Part shown: positions 49,383 through 59,757 of the stretch, in pieces | How the letters are laid out: every line of letters begins with the position of its first letter | Position numbering within the stretch: the first letter of the stretch is position 1 | NCBI GenBank assembly: GCA_947589325.1 | Contig: CANQAM010000001.1 | Location: forward strand, 124,001-188,000 | Reading direction: 5' to 3' | From: an uncultured Bacteroidales bacterium | GTDB taxonomy: Bacteria; Bacteroidota; Bacteroidia; Bacteroidales; UBA11471 | Length of the DNA stretch: 64,000 bases | The notes under the pieces: generated by a model | Database searches by the model: none | What the model saw: the letters and a program-made list of their open reading frames with translations, nothing else | What the model was told of the DNA's origin: nothing | Made by a program: the position numbers and the translations under genes

Positions 49383-49390
49383 TCAAGTAG

Positions 49391-50680
49391 CTAAATGGCG
49401 ATTTCTACAATCGAATCTACTTCGTCGGCATGCTCGGGCAATTGCAAAGTGAGGCATTTTGTTTTCCTGTCGTACTGCCAGCCGCATTTTTCGCCGGTGA
49501 GAAGATATACCGATTTCGGCCGTTTCGGCAGAGCGACGGAAATGGTCGTAACGGCACGGTCGAGCACGTGAAGAAAAATTCGGTTATCGGTTTGCGTGGA
49601 TACGCCCCATTTTTCGGAAAAAGGTCCGGCGACAGTATTGTAAATGCTTTTGCCGTACTGGCTCAGCCATGCACCGATTCCGCGCAGGCGGTCGATTGAC
49701 GCGGCGGGAAGCTCTCCGTTCGGCTGTGGCCCGATGTTGAGAAGCAGGTTGCTGCCTTTTCCGGCAGCCCGCACAATCAGAGTTATCAATTCTTCGGTGG
49801 ATTTGTAATTGGTGTCGCTTACCTTGTAGCCCCACATTCCATTCATCGTTTGACACATTTCCAACGGCAAACGGCTGATTTCCTGCCCCGAAAGTCCCGC
49901 CGTATTTTCGCCGGGCAGATCGCGCTCGAACATTTGGAAATCTTCACCTTCCAGCGGCAGAAGGTGATGGTTGTTGCCGATGAGCAACTCCGGCCGGATT
50001 GAATGGGCATAGTTGTATAATTCGGTTATCCGCCAGTCGAAATTTTTAGAATCATGATCCCAGTAGCCGTCGAACCAAAGCGCGCCGATTGGGCCGTATT
50101 GTGTCAGCAGTTCGTGAATCTGCCGTTTCATAAAGCCGAAATAACTTTCGTAGTCGGGGTGTGGCGTGCGTCCCGTGCGGATTCCCGACCCGCCGATAGG
50201 GTAATCCTCTCGTATCCAGTCGAGCAGGGAATAATAAAGATGCAGCCGTATTCCTTCCTCTTGGCAGGCTTCGGAGAGCTCTTTCAACACGTCGCGGCCG
50301 AAAGGGGTGGCACGGACTATGTTGTAGTCGCTTTCTGCCGTATTCCACATGGAAAATCCGTCGTGGTGCCGCGATGTGAATGTAATGTATTTTGCACCGG
50401 ACTCTTTGATGAGCCGTACCCATTCGCTGGCATCGAACCGGTGCGGATAGAAAGCATCGGCGGCTTTGGCATATTCATCTTTGTTGATGCCGTCATTCAA
50501 GTACCATTCCCCTTGGGCGAATGTGCTGTATATACCCCAGTGAATGAAGATGCCGAAGCGGAAACCCTCGAATTCAGTGCGCTTCTCCATGTTTTCTTTT
50601 GTCGGTTGATAGGCTGCATATAGCGGTGCAGTAACCGTTGCGAACAGCAAAAGCGGTAAAATAAATTTCTTTATCATCAT
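49391..50680 (-). CDS. Alpha-L-fucosidase (GH29)
   Basis: RFGIFIHWGIYSTFAQGEWY; KYITFTSRHHDGFSMWNT; GALWFDGYWDHD; NLLLNIGPQPNGE. Confidence 0.93.
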   Translation of the reverse strand: MMIKKFILPLLLFATVTAPLYAAYQPTKENMEKRTEFEGFRFGIFIHWGIYSTFAQGEWYLNDGINKDEYAKAADAFYPHRFDASEWVRLIKESGAKYITFTSRHHDGFSMWNTAESDYNIVRATPFGRDVLKELSEACQEEGIRLHLYYSLLDWIREDYPIGGSGIRTGRTPHPDYESYFGFMKRQIHELLTQYGPIGALWFDGYWDHDSKNFDWRITELYNYAHSIRPELLIGNNHHLLPLEGEDFQMFERDLPGENTAGLSGQEISRLPLEMCQTMNGMWGYKVSDTNYKSTEELITLIVRAAGKGSNLLLNIGPQPNGELPAASIDRLRGIGAWLSQYGKSIYNTVAGPFSEKWGVSTQTDNRIFLHVLDRAVTTISVALPKRPKSVYLLTGEKCGWQYDRKTKCLTLQLPEHADEVDSIVEIAI

Positions 50681-50914
50681 GTTCGTTTTTGTGTATTGTA
50701 ACTTTTGGAAACATTCGGCGGGCGTCGTATGAAAATGCCGTTCGACAGCAATGGCCGGCCTCATGCATCGAAGTGCAAATATATGATTTTTTCGATATTA
50801 TTACAAAGGCATGGATATTTAATGATACAAATCGTACACAGAAAGATTTTTGCACAGTCGGTGCAGTAGAATTTCTCGACAATTTTATTACCTTTGCTCG
50901 TATAAATACGAATT

Positions 50915-51757
50915 ATGAAATACATCGGTGCACACGTCAGCGCGACGGGCGGTGTGGAAAACGCCCCCGAAAATGCGCATCGGATAGGAGCGACGGCTTT
51001 CGCGCTCTTTACGAAAAATCAACGTCAGTGGTTTTCGTCGCCCTTGTCGGCAGAGAGCATACAACTTTTCAAGGAGCGGTGTGCGGCATACGGCTACACG
51101 GCGGCGCAGATACTGCCGCACGACAGTTACCTCATCAATCTGGGACACCCGCAGGAAGAGGGGTTGGCGAAGTCGCGCGCCGCGTTTCTCGACGAAATGC
51201 AGCGGTGCGAGCAGTTAGGGCTGTCGCTGCTGAATTTCCACCCGGGTTCGCACCTGCGTGAAATCTCCGTCGAGGCGTGCCTCGACCGCATCGCCGAGTC
51301 CATCAACCGGACGCTCGACAAGACGTCGGGCGTTACGGCGGTCATCGAAAACACGGCGGGGCAAGGCTCCAACGTGGGCTTCCTGTTCGAACATCTGGCA
51401 TACATCATCGACAAGGTCGAGGACAAAAGCCGCGTCGGCGTCTGCATCGACACCTGCCACACGCTGGCCGCCGGTTACGACCTGATAACCCCCGAAGGCT
51501 TCGAGCAGACCTTCCGGCAACTGGACGAAATCGTGGGATTGAAATACCTGCGGGGTATGCACATCAACGATTCCAAGAAAGGGCTTGCCTCTCATATCGA
51601 TCGCCACGAGGTGCTGCGCGAGGGCGAGTTGGGAGCGCCGTTGTTCGAGCGCATCATGCGCGACGCCCGTTTCGAGGGCATTCCGCTGATTCTCGAAACG
51701 CCCGACGAAGAGCGGTGGAGCGAAGAAATCGCGTGGCTTAAAAGCCTTTGCCGCTGA
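50915..51757 (+). CDS. nfo: Deoxyribonuclease IV (endonuclease IV)
   Basis: [54 protein letters not shown]. Confidence 0.96.
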   Translation: MKYIGAHVSATGGVENAPENAHRIGATAFALFTKNQRQWFSSPLSAESIQLFKERCAAYGYTAAQILPHDSYLINLGHPQEEGLAKSRAAFLDEMQRCEQLGLSLLNFHPGSHLREISVEACLDRIAESINRTLDKTSGVTAVIENTAGQGSNVGFLFEHLAYIIDKVEDKSRVGVCIDTCHTLAAGYDLITPEGFEQTFRQLDEIVGLKYLRGMHINDSKKGLASHIDRHEVLREGELGAPLFERIMRDARFEGIPLILETPDEERWSEEIAWLKSLCR

Positions 51758-51917
51758 CGGTTTTGCCTGAAAAAGAAACGGTTTCTACCGGACAGGGAAA
51801 AGTTAATTTTACTTGACGGTATCAAAATCGTTATGAAAAATATCAAAATAAAAGAAATAGCCCCCTTTTTATAGAGTTTCTTTGCATAACTACCATGAAA
51901 TCAAATAATTCTTATAT

Positions 51918-54900
51918 ATGCGTATTTATCGTAAAATAGGAACGGGAGCGTTGCTGCTGCTGTTTCCGCTGTTCGTGACCGCACAGGAATTGGAATTGCC
52001 GCAAACGGAAGAGCTTTCGCGCGGTGTCGTAGCCGTGAAGATGTCGAAAAGCGAAGGACAGAAGAAAGACGGAATTTTCATCAGTTGGCGCTTTCTCGAA
52101 ACCGACAAGGCGAGCACGGCATTCAACGTCTATCGCGACGGCACCAAGCTGAATGCGGAACCGCTCACTGCCGTAACGAACTATACCGATACGGGCGGAA
52201 GCGTCTCTTCCAAATATGAAGTCGAAACTCTTGTCGATGGCAAGTCGGTAGAGCGCGTTGCCGCCGGAGAAGTTTGGGGAAATATCTACAAGGAAATTCC
52301 GTTGAACCGTCCCGCCGCCGGTATTACGCCGCCGTATTCCTGTACCCGTAATAAAGTGCAATACAACTATCCCAATGGGGAAGAATATTCCTATACTCCC
52401 AACGATTGCAGCGTGGGCGATGTCGATGGCGACGGCGATTACGAAATCATCGTGAAGTGGGACCCTTCCAATCAGCAGGATAATTCCTTAGCCGGCTATA
52501 CGGGCAATGTGTATCTCGACTGCTATGAAATGGACGGCACGAAATTGTGGCGTATCGACTTGGGGCAGAACATACGCGCCGGTGCGCACTACACGCAGTT
52601 TATGGTCTATGACCTCGACGGCGACGGCAAAGCTGAAGTCGCCTGCAAGACGGCGCCGGGTACGGTCGATGGAAAAGGAAAAAACGTATTGATGAACAAT
52701 GACGACCCGAATGCCGATTATCGCAATTCGTCGGGCTATATACTTAGCGGACCGGAATATCTGACCGTGTTCAACGGCGAAACGGGCGCTGAGCTTGCCA
52801 CCGTTGCCTACAACCCGCCGCGCGGAAGTGTCAGCGCTTGGGGCGACAGCTATGGAAACCGTGTCGATCGTTTTTTGGCTTGCATCGCTTATCTCGACGG
52901 CGTAAAGCCGAGCCTTGTCATGTGTCGCGGATACTATACGCGGACAACGTTGGTGGCTTACGATTTCGACGGCAAAAATCTGAAGCAAAAGTGGATGCAC
53001 GATTCTGCCACTGCCGGAAAAGATGCTTACGGACAGGGCAACCACAATCTCTCCGTCGGCGATGTCGATTACGACGGCTGCGACGAAATCATTTACGGCG
53101 CCTGCGCCATCGATCATGACGGCTCGCTGCTTTACCGCACGGGACGGGGACACGGCGACGCCATACACTTTTCCGACCTCGACCCGAGTACCGAAGATTT
53201 GGAAGTATTTACCCCGCATGAAGAAAGCCCTTATGGTTTCGATATTCACAATGCAAGAACAGGAGATATACTATACAGTGAATCGTCTTCCGAAGATAAC
53301 GGGCGCGGGATAGCTGCCGATATCGATGTTAATCATCGCGGCTTCGAGTTTTGGAGTAGTGCCAACGGCAATGTCTATGATTGTCAGGGTAAGGTTATTA
53401 GTTCGAGCGGACGACCGTCAGTCAATTTCCGCATCTATTGGGACGGCGACCTGCAAGACGAACTGCTCGACGGCAATGTCATCGACAAATGGAATTCCGG
53501 CCGTAAAAAGGCTTCCCGCATATTCTCGCCGTCAAGTTATCAAAATGCCAGTACATGCAACTCTACCAAGAAAACGCCGAACCTGCAAGCCGACCTTTTC
53601 GGCGACTGGCGGGAGGAGTTGGTGTTGTGGAATGGTAGCAATTCGTCGTCGCTGGTCGTGTTTACGACGACCTACGATTCGCCCTACCGCATGGTTACCC
53701 CCATGCACGACCACATCTATCGCATGGGCATTGCGTGGCAGAATGTGGCATATAACCAGCCTCCCCACTTGGGATATTACATAGGCGACGGACCCGACAA
53801 GACGGGTGCACGTCTGACAAAACTCGGCGAAGGCGCTCCCAATCAAATACTTGAAATAGAGGAGGAGATAGTGCCGTTCGGCTACCGATGGACAAATGCC
53901 GAAAGCATGGAGGCTGCGGGGTTGCCCGCCGGCGTAACCGCCAAAGTCGATAAAGAGGCGCGTACGATATGGATCAGCGGCACGCCGACGAAAGAAGGAA
54001 CATATAATTATACCCTCTCTACCGTCGGAAGCAGTACGGATGCCTCGCAGTCGGGTACGATAACCGTGCGGAAGAAAGCGATTATCACCGATGTGGCGCA
54101 TTTCAAATTCGACGAAACATCGGGCACGACTGCCGAAAACGAAATTTCCGGTTCGGCTATTGCTACCGATAAAAACGAAAATTCCGGTTCGTCTTCTGCC
54201 GGCGATTTTACCCCCGAGTGGGTGGAAGGCATAGAGGGCGGAGCTATTTCGTTCCCGAATAGAGAAAAGATAGGCGGTATGGTGCAGTCGCATTACGATG
54301 CCATGAAGCTGGGAAATGAGTCTTTCTCCATCACTTTGTGGTTTAAGTCGCCGGGCGGCACCGACAGCGATTTAGACTGGTATCTGTTCCACAAAGGCAG
54401 CCATACAGAAGATCAGGCAACCGGAGCGAGCGGCAAGTGGGTTGGCATACAATATAGGAAAAATAACCTCACGTTCGGTATCGACGATAATAAGACGAAA
54501 ACGAATATCGACGTTCCCGCTTCGGACTATTTCGACGACCGCTGGCACTTCCTTGCCTGCGTGCGCGATGTGGAGAGCAAAGAGATAATCATGTATATCG
54601 ACGGCGAAAGGGTTGGCTCGACCACCGACAAGACCGGCGATATATCGGAGACGGAAGCCATGGTTATCGGCAATCGCAACGTCCTTTTCGATAATCCGTA
54701 TCAGGGCGCACTGGACGAATTGAAGATTTCCACCGGTGCATTGAGCGCCGCTAAGGTCAGAAAAATGTACGAAGAGCACAAGGCTGCCGGCATCGACGAA
54801 ACCACCGTATCGGCAACCGAGCGCGTGAACGTATATCCGACAGTTGTCGATGACTATACCCGCATCGTACTCAACGGCGTTTCCGACGAAATGGCAACAT

Positions 54901-55067
54901 TCGTCATCAACAACATGGCGGGTGCCGAAGTCTATAACCGCAGCTACTACATCGAAGGCGGCGAGCCTTTGGTTATCAGCGGACTCGGCGAACTGCCCGC
55001 CGGCGTGTACACGCTTTCGGTAACGACCTCCGACGGCACCTACACCCGCAAGTTGGTCAAAAAGTAA
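51918..55067 (+). CDS. Rhamnogalacturonan lyase (PL11-like) with LamG-like domain and T9SS type A sorting tail
   Basis: RGVVAVKMSKSEGQKKDGIFISWRFL; DCSVGDVDGDGDYEIIVKWDPSNQQDN; C-terminal VNVYPTVVDDYTRIVL...LPAGVYTLSVTTSDGTYTRKLVKK. Confidence 0.92.
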   Translation: MRIYRKIGTGALLLLFPLFVTAQELELPQTEELSRGVVAVKMSKSEGQKKDGIFISWRFLETDKASTAFNVYRDGTKLNAEPLTAVTNYTDTGGSVSSKYEVETLVDGKSVERVAAGEVWGNIYKEIPLNRPAAGITPPYSCTRNKVQYNYPNGEEYSYTPNDCSVGDVDGDGDYEIIVKWDPSNQQDNSLAGYTGNVYLDCYEMDGTKLWRIDLGQNIRAGAHYTQFMVYDLDGDGKAEVACKTAPGTVDGKGKNVLMNNDDPNADYRNSSGYILSGPEYLTVFNGETGAELATVAYNPPRGSVSAWGDSYGNRVDRFLACIAYLDGVKPSLVMCRGYYTRTTLVAYDFDGKNLKQKWMHDSATAGKDAYGQGNHNLSVGDVDYDGCDEIIYGACAIDHDGSLLYRTGRGHGDAIHFSDLDPSTEDLEVFTPHEESPYGFDIHNARTGDILYSESSSEDNGRGIAADIDVNHRGFEFWSSANGNVYDCQGKVISSSGRPSVNFRIYWDGDLQDELLDGNVIDKWNSGRKKASRIFSPSSYQNASTCNSTKKTPNLQADLFGDWREELVLWNGSNSSSLVVFTTTYDSPYRMVTPMHDHIYRMGIAWQNVAYNQPPHLGYYIGDGPDKTGARLTKLGEGAPNQILEIEEEIVPFGYRWTNAESMEAAGLPAGVTAKVDKEARTIWISGTPTKEGTYNYTLSTVGSSTDASQSGTITVRKKAIITDVAHFKFDETSGTTAENEISGSAIATDKNENSGSSSAGDFTPEWVEGIEGGAISFPNREKIGGMVQSHYDAMKLGNESFSITLWFKSPGGTDSDLDWYLFHKGSHTEDQATGASGKWVGIQYRKNNLTFGIDDNKTKTNIDVPASDYFDDRWHFLACVRDVESKEIIMYIDGERVGSTTDKTGDISETEAMVIGNRNVLFDNPYQGALDELKISTGALSAAKVRKMYEEHKAAGIDETTVSATERVNVYPTVVDDYTRIVLNGVSDEMATFVINNMAGAEVYNRSYYIEGGEPLVISGLGELPAGVYTLSVTTSDGTYTRKLVKK

Positions 55068-55093
55068 ACTCCCGATAATCTTTTGATAGATGC

Positions 55094-55122
55094 GCCGCCC
55101 GGACGATTGTCGTTCGGGCGGC
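55094..55122 (+). terminator. Hairpin terminator after PL11 gene
   Basis: GCCGCCCG...CGGGCGGC. Confidence 0.6.
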
Positions 55123-55187
55123 ATTCGTTTTTGCCCGTGTCCGGACGCACGTTTCCCTTGCGGTGCCTCCGGCTGCGGACAAAAAAA

Positions 55188-55211
55188 ATCGGGACGCCGA
55201 AGCGTCCCGAT
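55188..55211 (-). terminator. Terminator after the glycogen phosphorylase gene
   Basis: Minus strand: ATCGGGACGC[18 protein letters not shown] stem followed by TTTTTTT. Confidence 0.7.
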
Positions 55212-55233
55212 ACAGCGTTTTTTCACAGTATTA

Positions 55234-57786
55234 TTAGAACCAGCGCACGTATGCGAAATCCTGACGATGAGGCAGGTCGGGATTTTTCGGATAGATGCGG
55301 AAGGAGTATTTGAATACGCCGGCACGCTTCACGCTGTTCTGTACCGCATACGTTACGACGTCGCCGTCGCTCTTTATCGGTTTCATTTCGGAAACTTTGT
55401 AGAGTTTCTGCTCTCCGTCGAGAATACGTACGACAACCAACTCTACGCCTAAGCAGTCGGCAAGTCCGTTGCAGGCAATCGATACCTCTATATCGTAGGT
55501 ATTGCCGGCGCAGAGCGTGGTGCGCGTTTCGGGCAGATTGACACCTTTTACCGTTATGCCGGCCCACTTCTCTGCCACTTTCTGTTTCCATGCGGCAATC
55601 TCTTTGGCTTTTTTGAAGTCGTTTGCCATGAGCAGTTTCGAGCGTTTGGCCTCTTTGATGTAGAAGCGTTCCAGATAGTCGTCGAGCATGCGTTTCATCG
55701 TGAACTCGGGAGCGATTTGCGCAATCGAGTTTTTGATGTATTGAATCCACTCGGGCGAATAGCCTTTGCTGTTTTTGGCGAAGTAGAGCGGAATGATATT
55801 GTTTTCGAGCATGAAATAAATCGTGGCGGCATCGAGTTGGTCTTGATGACCTTGCTCTTGGAAGGTGCGTTTGTCGGTCAATGCCCAGCCTGCGCCCTCT
55901 TTGTAGCCTTCGTACCACCAGCCGTCGAGCACCGAGAAGTTGAGTACGCCGTTCATTTCGGCTTTCTCGCCCGACGTACCGGAGGCTTCGAGCGGGCGGG
56001 TCGGCGTGTTGAGCCAGATATCCACACCCGAAACGAGGCGTTTCGCCATCTTCATGTCGTAGTTTTCGAGGAAGATGATTTTACCGAGGAATTCGGGCCG
56101 GCGCGAAATTTCGATGATGCGTTTTATCAAATCCTGACCGGCGCCGTCGGCGGGGTGTGCCTTGCCGGCAAAGAGGAATTGTACGGGGTATTGCGGGTTG
56201 TTCACGATCTTGGCGAGGCGGTCGAGGTCGGAGAACAGCAGGTGCGCCCGTTTATAGGTGGCGAAGCGGCGGGCGAAACCTATCAGGAGCGCATTCGGAT
56301 TGATGCGTTCGAGAATGGAAACCACGCGAGCAGGGTCGCCCTGATTCTTCACCCAGTTTTCGCGGAACTCTTTGCGCACGAAGTCGAGCAGTTTGTTCTT
56401 CATCGTCTGGCGCATGGCCCAGATCTCTTCATCGGGCACGTCGTAGATTTTCTGCCACAGCGAGCGGTCGTTTTGATGCGTCAGGAAGTCGGCGCCGAAA
56501 TGTTTGGTATAAAACTCTTTCCACTCCGAAGCCGCCCATGTGGGCATGTGCACGCCGTTGGTTACGTAGCTTACGTGCAGCTCGTCGGGCGAATAGCCTT
56601 TCCAGATAGGTTGGAACATGCGCTGCGACACTTTCCCGTGCAGCCAGCTTACGCCGTTTACCTCTTGGCAGGTGTTGCAGGCGAAAACGCTCATCGAGAA
56701 TTTTTCGCCCGAGCCCGGATTTTCGCGGCCCATGTCCATCAGTTCGTTGAACGTGATGCCGAGTTTGGCGGGGAACTCGCCCATGTATTTGCCGAACAGC
56801 GATTCGTCGAAGTAGTCGTGTCCCGCAGGCACGGGCGTGTGCACCGTGTAGAGCGACGACGAGCGCACCACTTCCAACGCTTCGGCGTATGAGAGTTTGT
56901 CTTCTTCGATGTAATCCACCAAGCGTTGTACGTTGATGAGGGCGGCGTGTCCTTCGTTGCAGTGGTAGATGTTTTTCTTGATGCCCAAACGTTTGAGCAT
57001 CAGTATGCCTCCGATACCCAGCAGGTATTCCTGTTTCATGCGGTTCTCCCAGTCGCCGCCGTAGAGTTGGTAGGTGATGGAGCGGTCGAATTCGCTGTTG
57101 AGCTCCATGTCGGTATCCATCAGATACAGAGGCACGCGGCCCACGTTCACCCGCCAGATGTTGGCATAGACGATGCGGCCCGGATAGGGCACTTCGAGTA
57201 TGATGGGTTTGCCCGTTTCATCGACGACACGTTCGAGCGGCAGCTGGTTGAAGTTCTGCGCTTCGTAGTTGGCAAGCTGCTGACCGTCCATCGAAAGGGT
57301 CTGCGTGAAGTAGCCGTAGCGGTAGAGGAATCCGACGGCAACCATGTCGATGTTGCTGTCGCTTGCCTCTTTCAGATAGTCGCCTGCCAAGATGCCCAGA
57401 CCGCCCGAATAGATTTTCAGAATGTTTGCCAAACCGTATTCCATACTGAAATAGGCGATGGAGGGGAGGTCGGCTCTGTGCTTCTCGTCCATGTATTTGC
57501 GGAATTTCACGTATTGGGTGTTGATGGTAAGCATCAACGCTTTGTCGGCGATGATTTCTTCAAAACGTTCATAGCTGGTGCGGTTGAGCATCAGTACAGG
57601 ATTTTCGCCGACGGCGCTCCACAGTTCGGGGTCGATGGCTTTGAACATCTCGGTGGCTTCGTTGTTCCACACCCACCACACGTTGTGTGCCATTTCTTGC
57701 AGCACGCTCAATTGGGCGGGTACGCGCGATTCGATGGTAATGTCGCGCCATGCAGGCGCATTGGCATTGCTTACTTGTACTTTCAT
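55234..57786 (-). CDS. glgP: Alpha-glucan family phosphorylase (GT35)
   Basis: [52 protein letters not shown]. Confidence 0.94.
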   Translation of the reverse strand: MKVQVSNANAPAWRDITIESRVPAQLSVLQEMAHNVWWVWNNEATEMFKAIDPELWSAVGENPVLMLNRTSYERFEEIIADKALMLTINTQYVKFRKYMDEKHRADLPSIAYFSMEYGLANILKIYSGGLGILAGDYLKEASDSNIDMVAVGFLYRYGYFTQTLSMDGQQLANYEAQNFNQLPLERVVDETGKPIILEVPYPGRIVYANIWRVNVGRVPLYLMDTDMELNSEFDRSITYQLYGGDWENRMKQEYLLGIGGILMLKRLGIKKNIYHCNEGHAALINVQRLVDYIEEDKLSYAEALEVVRSSSLYTVHTPVPAGHDYFDESLFGKYMGEFPAKLGITFNELMDMGRENPGSGEKFSMSVFACNTCQEVNGVSWLHGKVSQRMFQPIWKGYSPDELHVSYVTNGVHMPTWAASEWKEFYTKHFGADFLTHQNDRSLWQKIYDVPDEEIWAMRQTMKNKLLDFVRKEFRENWVKNQGDPARVVSILERINPNALLIGFARRFATYKRAHLLFSDLDRLAKIVNNPQYPVQFLFAGKAHPADGAGQDLIKRIIEISRRPEFLGKIIFLENYDMKMAKRLVSGVDIWLNTPTRPLEASGTSGEKAEMNGVLNFSVLDGWWYEGYKEGAGWALTDKRTFQEQGHQDQLDAATIYFMLENNIIPLYFAKNSKGYSPEWIQYIKNSIAQIAPEFTMKRMLDDYLERFYIKEAKRSKLLMANDFKKAKEIAAWKQKVAEKWAGITVKGVNLPETRTTLCAGNTYDIEVSIACNGLADCLGVELVVVRILDGEQKLYKVSEMKPIKSDGDVVTYAVQNSVKRAGVFKYSFRIYPKNPDLPHRQDFAYVRWF

Positions 57787-57814
57787 AAACTGTTTATATT
57801 GGTTTATATATCTT

Positions 57815-59506
57815 TTATTCCTCTTCGTTTTCGCCGGCGAACATCGGCTGCCGTGCCTCTTCGGCGACGCGGCGCAGGGCTATGTCGTAGGCTTTTTTGT
57901 AATACTCGATGAAGCGGCTCCACTCCGCTTTTTCGGCGGTGGCGGCAGCTGCGTGGCGCATGCGTATCCAGCGTTCTTTGTCGAGGCCGGCCACCCACAT
58001 GATGGTGCCGGCAAGGTCTTCGGCCACCTGCTCGAAATTGAAATCGGTGCGGCGCAGCACGGCGACGCCTTTCTTCTCCATGTCGCCCTCGCCCGACGAG
58101 CAAATCCAGCGTCCGAATCCCGACAGATCGGTCGTTACGGTGGGTATGCCGAAAGCGATGCTTTCGAGCGGCGTGTAGCCCCACGGCTCGTAATACGACG
58201 GGAATGCCGTCGCGTCGAATCCTATCAGCAGGTCGTAGTAGCTGCGGTTGGCTATTCCGTCGCTGCCGGTGAGGTACGACGGCAGGAATATCACTTTCAG
58301 CCGCGAGTCGGGGTGCTGCCCGAAAGCGCAGTAATGGATTTGGTTCATTATTTGGTCTTCGGCGTAGTTGTGCAGCGTGTGGGTGATGTAGGGGTCGGTG
58401 AGCGGATAGTCGCAGAGCGTTTTGCTGTGCATGCGCTCCTGCAAGTCCGTGCGGGCTTCGCGCACCCATGCCGGCACGAGTACGAAGGCGATGATTTCGC
58501 GTTTGCCGTTGTAGCGGTATTGCAGGCGGCGCAGGGCATCGACGTAGAGGTCGATGCCTTTGTTCTTGAATTCGTAGCGACCCGAAGTCGCCAGCAGGAA
58601 AGCATCGTCGGAAGGACGGTAGCCTATGAGCGATGCCGCGATTTTCAGCAGGCATTCGCGGGCGGCGGCACGCTTTTTGGCATAGAGCTCCTCTTTGGGT
58701 ACGAAGTTGTTTTCAAAGCCGTTGGGCGTAACCACGTCGGGGCGTTTCTCCAACAGTTGGGCGCATTCCGCTGCCGTTACCTCGCTCACGGTGGTGAATG
58801 CCGAAGCGAAATGGGCGGCCTGCCGCTCGACCGAATGTTTCGCCTCCATGTTCAATTCCTCCGCCATCTGGGTGCCGTTGTAGCCCGCCATGTAGCCGTA
58901 GAGCGGTTTGCCGTTGGCGGCTATGGAGCGGCCTATCGACGTGGCGTGGGTCGTGAACACGGTAGCTATGCCGGGTACGGCGCGGCGCAGGTAGAGCAGC
59001 CCCATGCCCGTCTGCCATTCGTCGAAGTGGGCGACCACCTTGTATTGTTCGCCTTTTATATAATGATAGAAGTGTTCGATGACTTGCGCCGCCGCGCAGG
59101 CAAACATGCACGACTCGTCGTAATCGCCGTAGGCGCGGAGCGACTTCACGCCGTATGTCTCCCACATGGAGGCGTATATTTCGTTGCGGCGGGCGAACAT
59201 GTCCTGAAAATCGACCAGCACGACAATCGGACGTCCGGGAATGTTCCAGCGTCCCACCCGTATTTTCAGTCCGGAGGCGAGCGCAGCGGCTTTCCAGCCT
59301 TTCAGCAGCGTGCGCGATTCAGTAAAAAAGGGCGACGGCGCCGACTTCCACACATCGGGGCCGATAAAGATATTCCGGTCTTTGTTGATTTGCTGCAGCG
59401 TATGCGCTTTCGTCGAGAGCACCGTGTAGATGCCGCCCACCAGATTGCACACTTCCCAGCTCACTTCAAACAGATAATCGGGATATAATTGTCGTTTTGT
59501 CGCCAT
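57815..59506 (-). CDS. Glycogen/starch synthase (GT3-type glycosyltransferase)
   Basis: [72 protein letters not shown]. Confidence 0.92.
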   Translation of the reverse strand: MATKRQLYPDYLFEVSWEVCNLVGGIYTVLSTKAHTLQQINKDRNIFIGPDVWKSAPSPFFTESRTLLKGWKAAALASGLKIRVGRWNIPGRPIVVLVDFQDMFARRNEIYASMWETYGVKSLRAYGDYDESCMFACAAAQVIEHFYHYIKGEQYKVVAHFDEWQTGMGLLYLRRAVPGIATVFTTHATSIGRSIAANGKPLYGYMAGYNGTQMAEELNMEAKHSVERQAAHFASAFTTVSEVTAAECAQLLEKRPDVVTPNGFENNFVPKEELYAKKRAAARECLLKIAASLIGYRPSDDAFLLATSGRYEFKNKGIDLYVDALRRLQYRYNGKREIIAFVLVPAWVREARTDLQERMHSKTLCDYPLTDPYITHTLHNYAEDQIMNQIHYCAFGQHPDSRLKVIFLPSYLTGSDGIANRSYYDLLIGFDATAFPSYYEPWGYTPLESIAFGIPTVTTDLSGFGRWICSSGEGDMEKKGVAVLRRTDFNFEQVAEDLAGTIMWVAGLDKERWIRMRHAAAATAEKAEWSRFIEYYKKAYDIALRRVAEEARQPMFAGENEEE

Positions 59507-59709
59507 AAGATTTTTATCGTCGAATGAAAAACTGCGCGAATTTACAACAAAAAAACGAGATAGACTCTATTCGTTTTTTATTATTTTTCAACATGCCGCG
59601 ATTATTTCAACTTTTCTTTTTTTTCGGCTCGTGTGAAGGAATTTGAAAGCGGCGGAACCATATTTTCTTGTTGAACGTGGTTGGGGCGGGGGACAAGCCG
59701 CATGAAAAA

Positions 59710-59737
59710 AACGAGGTCGGACACGTCCGACCTCGTT
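59710..59737 (-). terminator. Terminator after pectate lyase gene / bidirectional hairpin
   Basis: AACGAGGTCGGA-cacg-TCCGACCTCGTT. Confidence 0.7.
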
Positions 59738-59757
59738 CTCTTGTTAAGGCGTTATGT

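Noticed and set aside
55719-59488. Long plus-strand ORFs (391, 328, 636 aa) over the glycogen genes
   Set aside because: Antisense to clear GT35 and GT3 enzymes; no domain resemblance.
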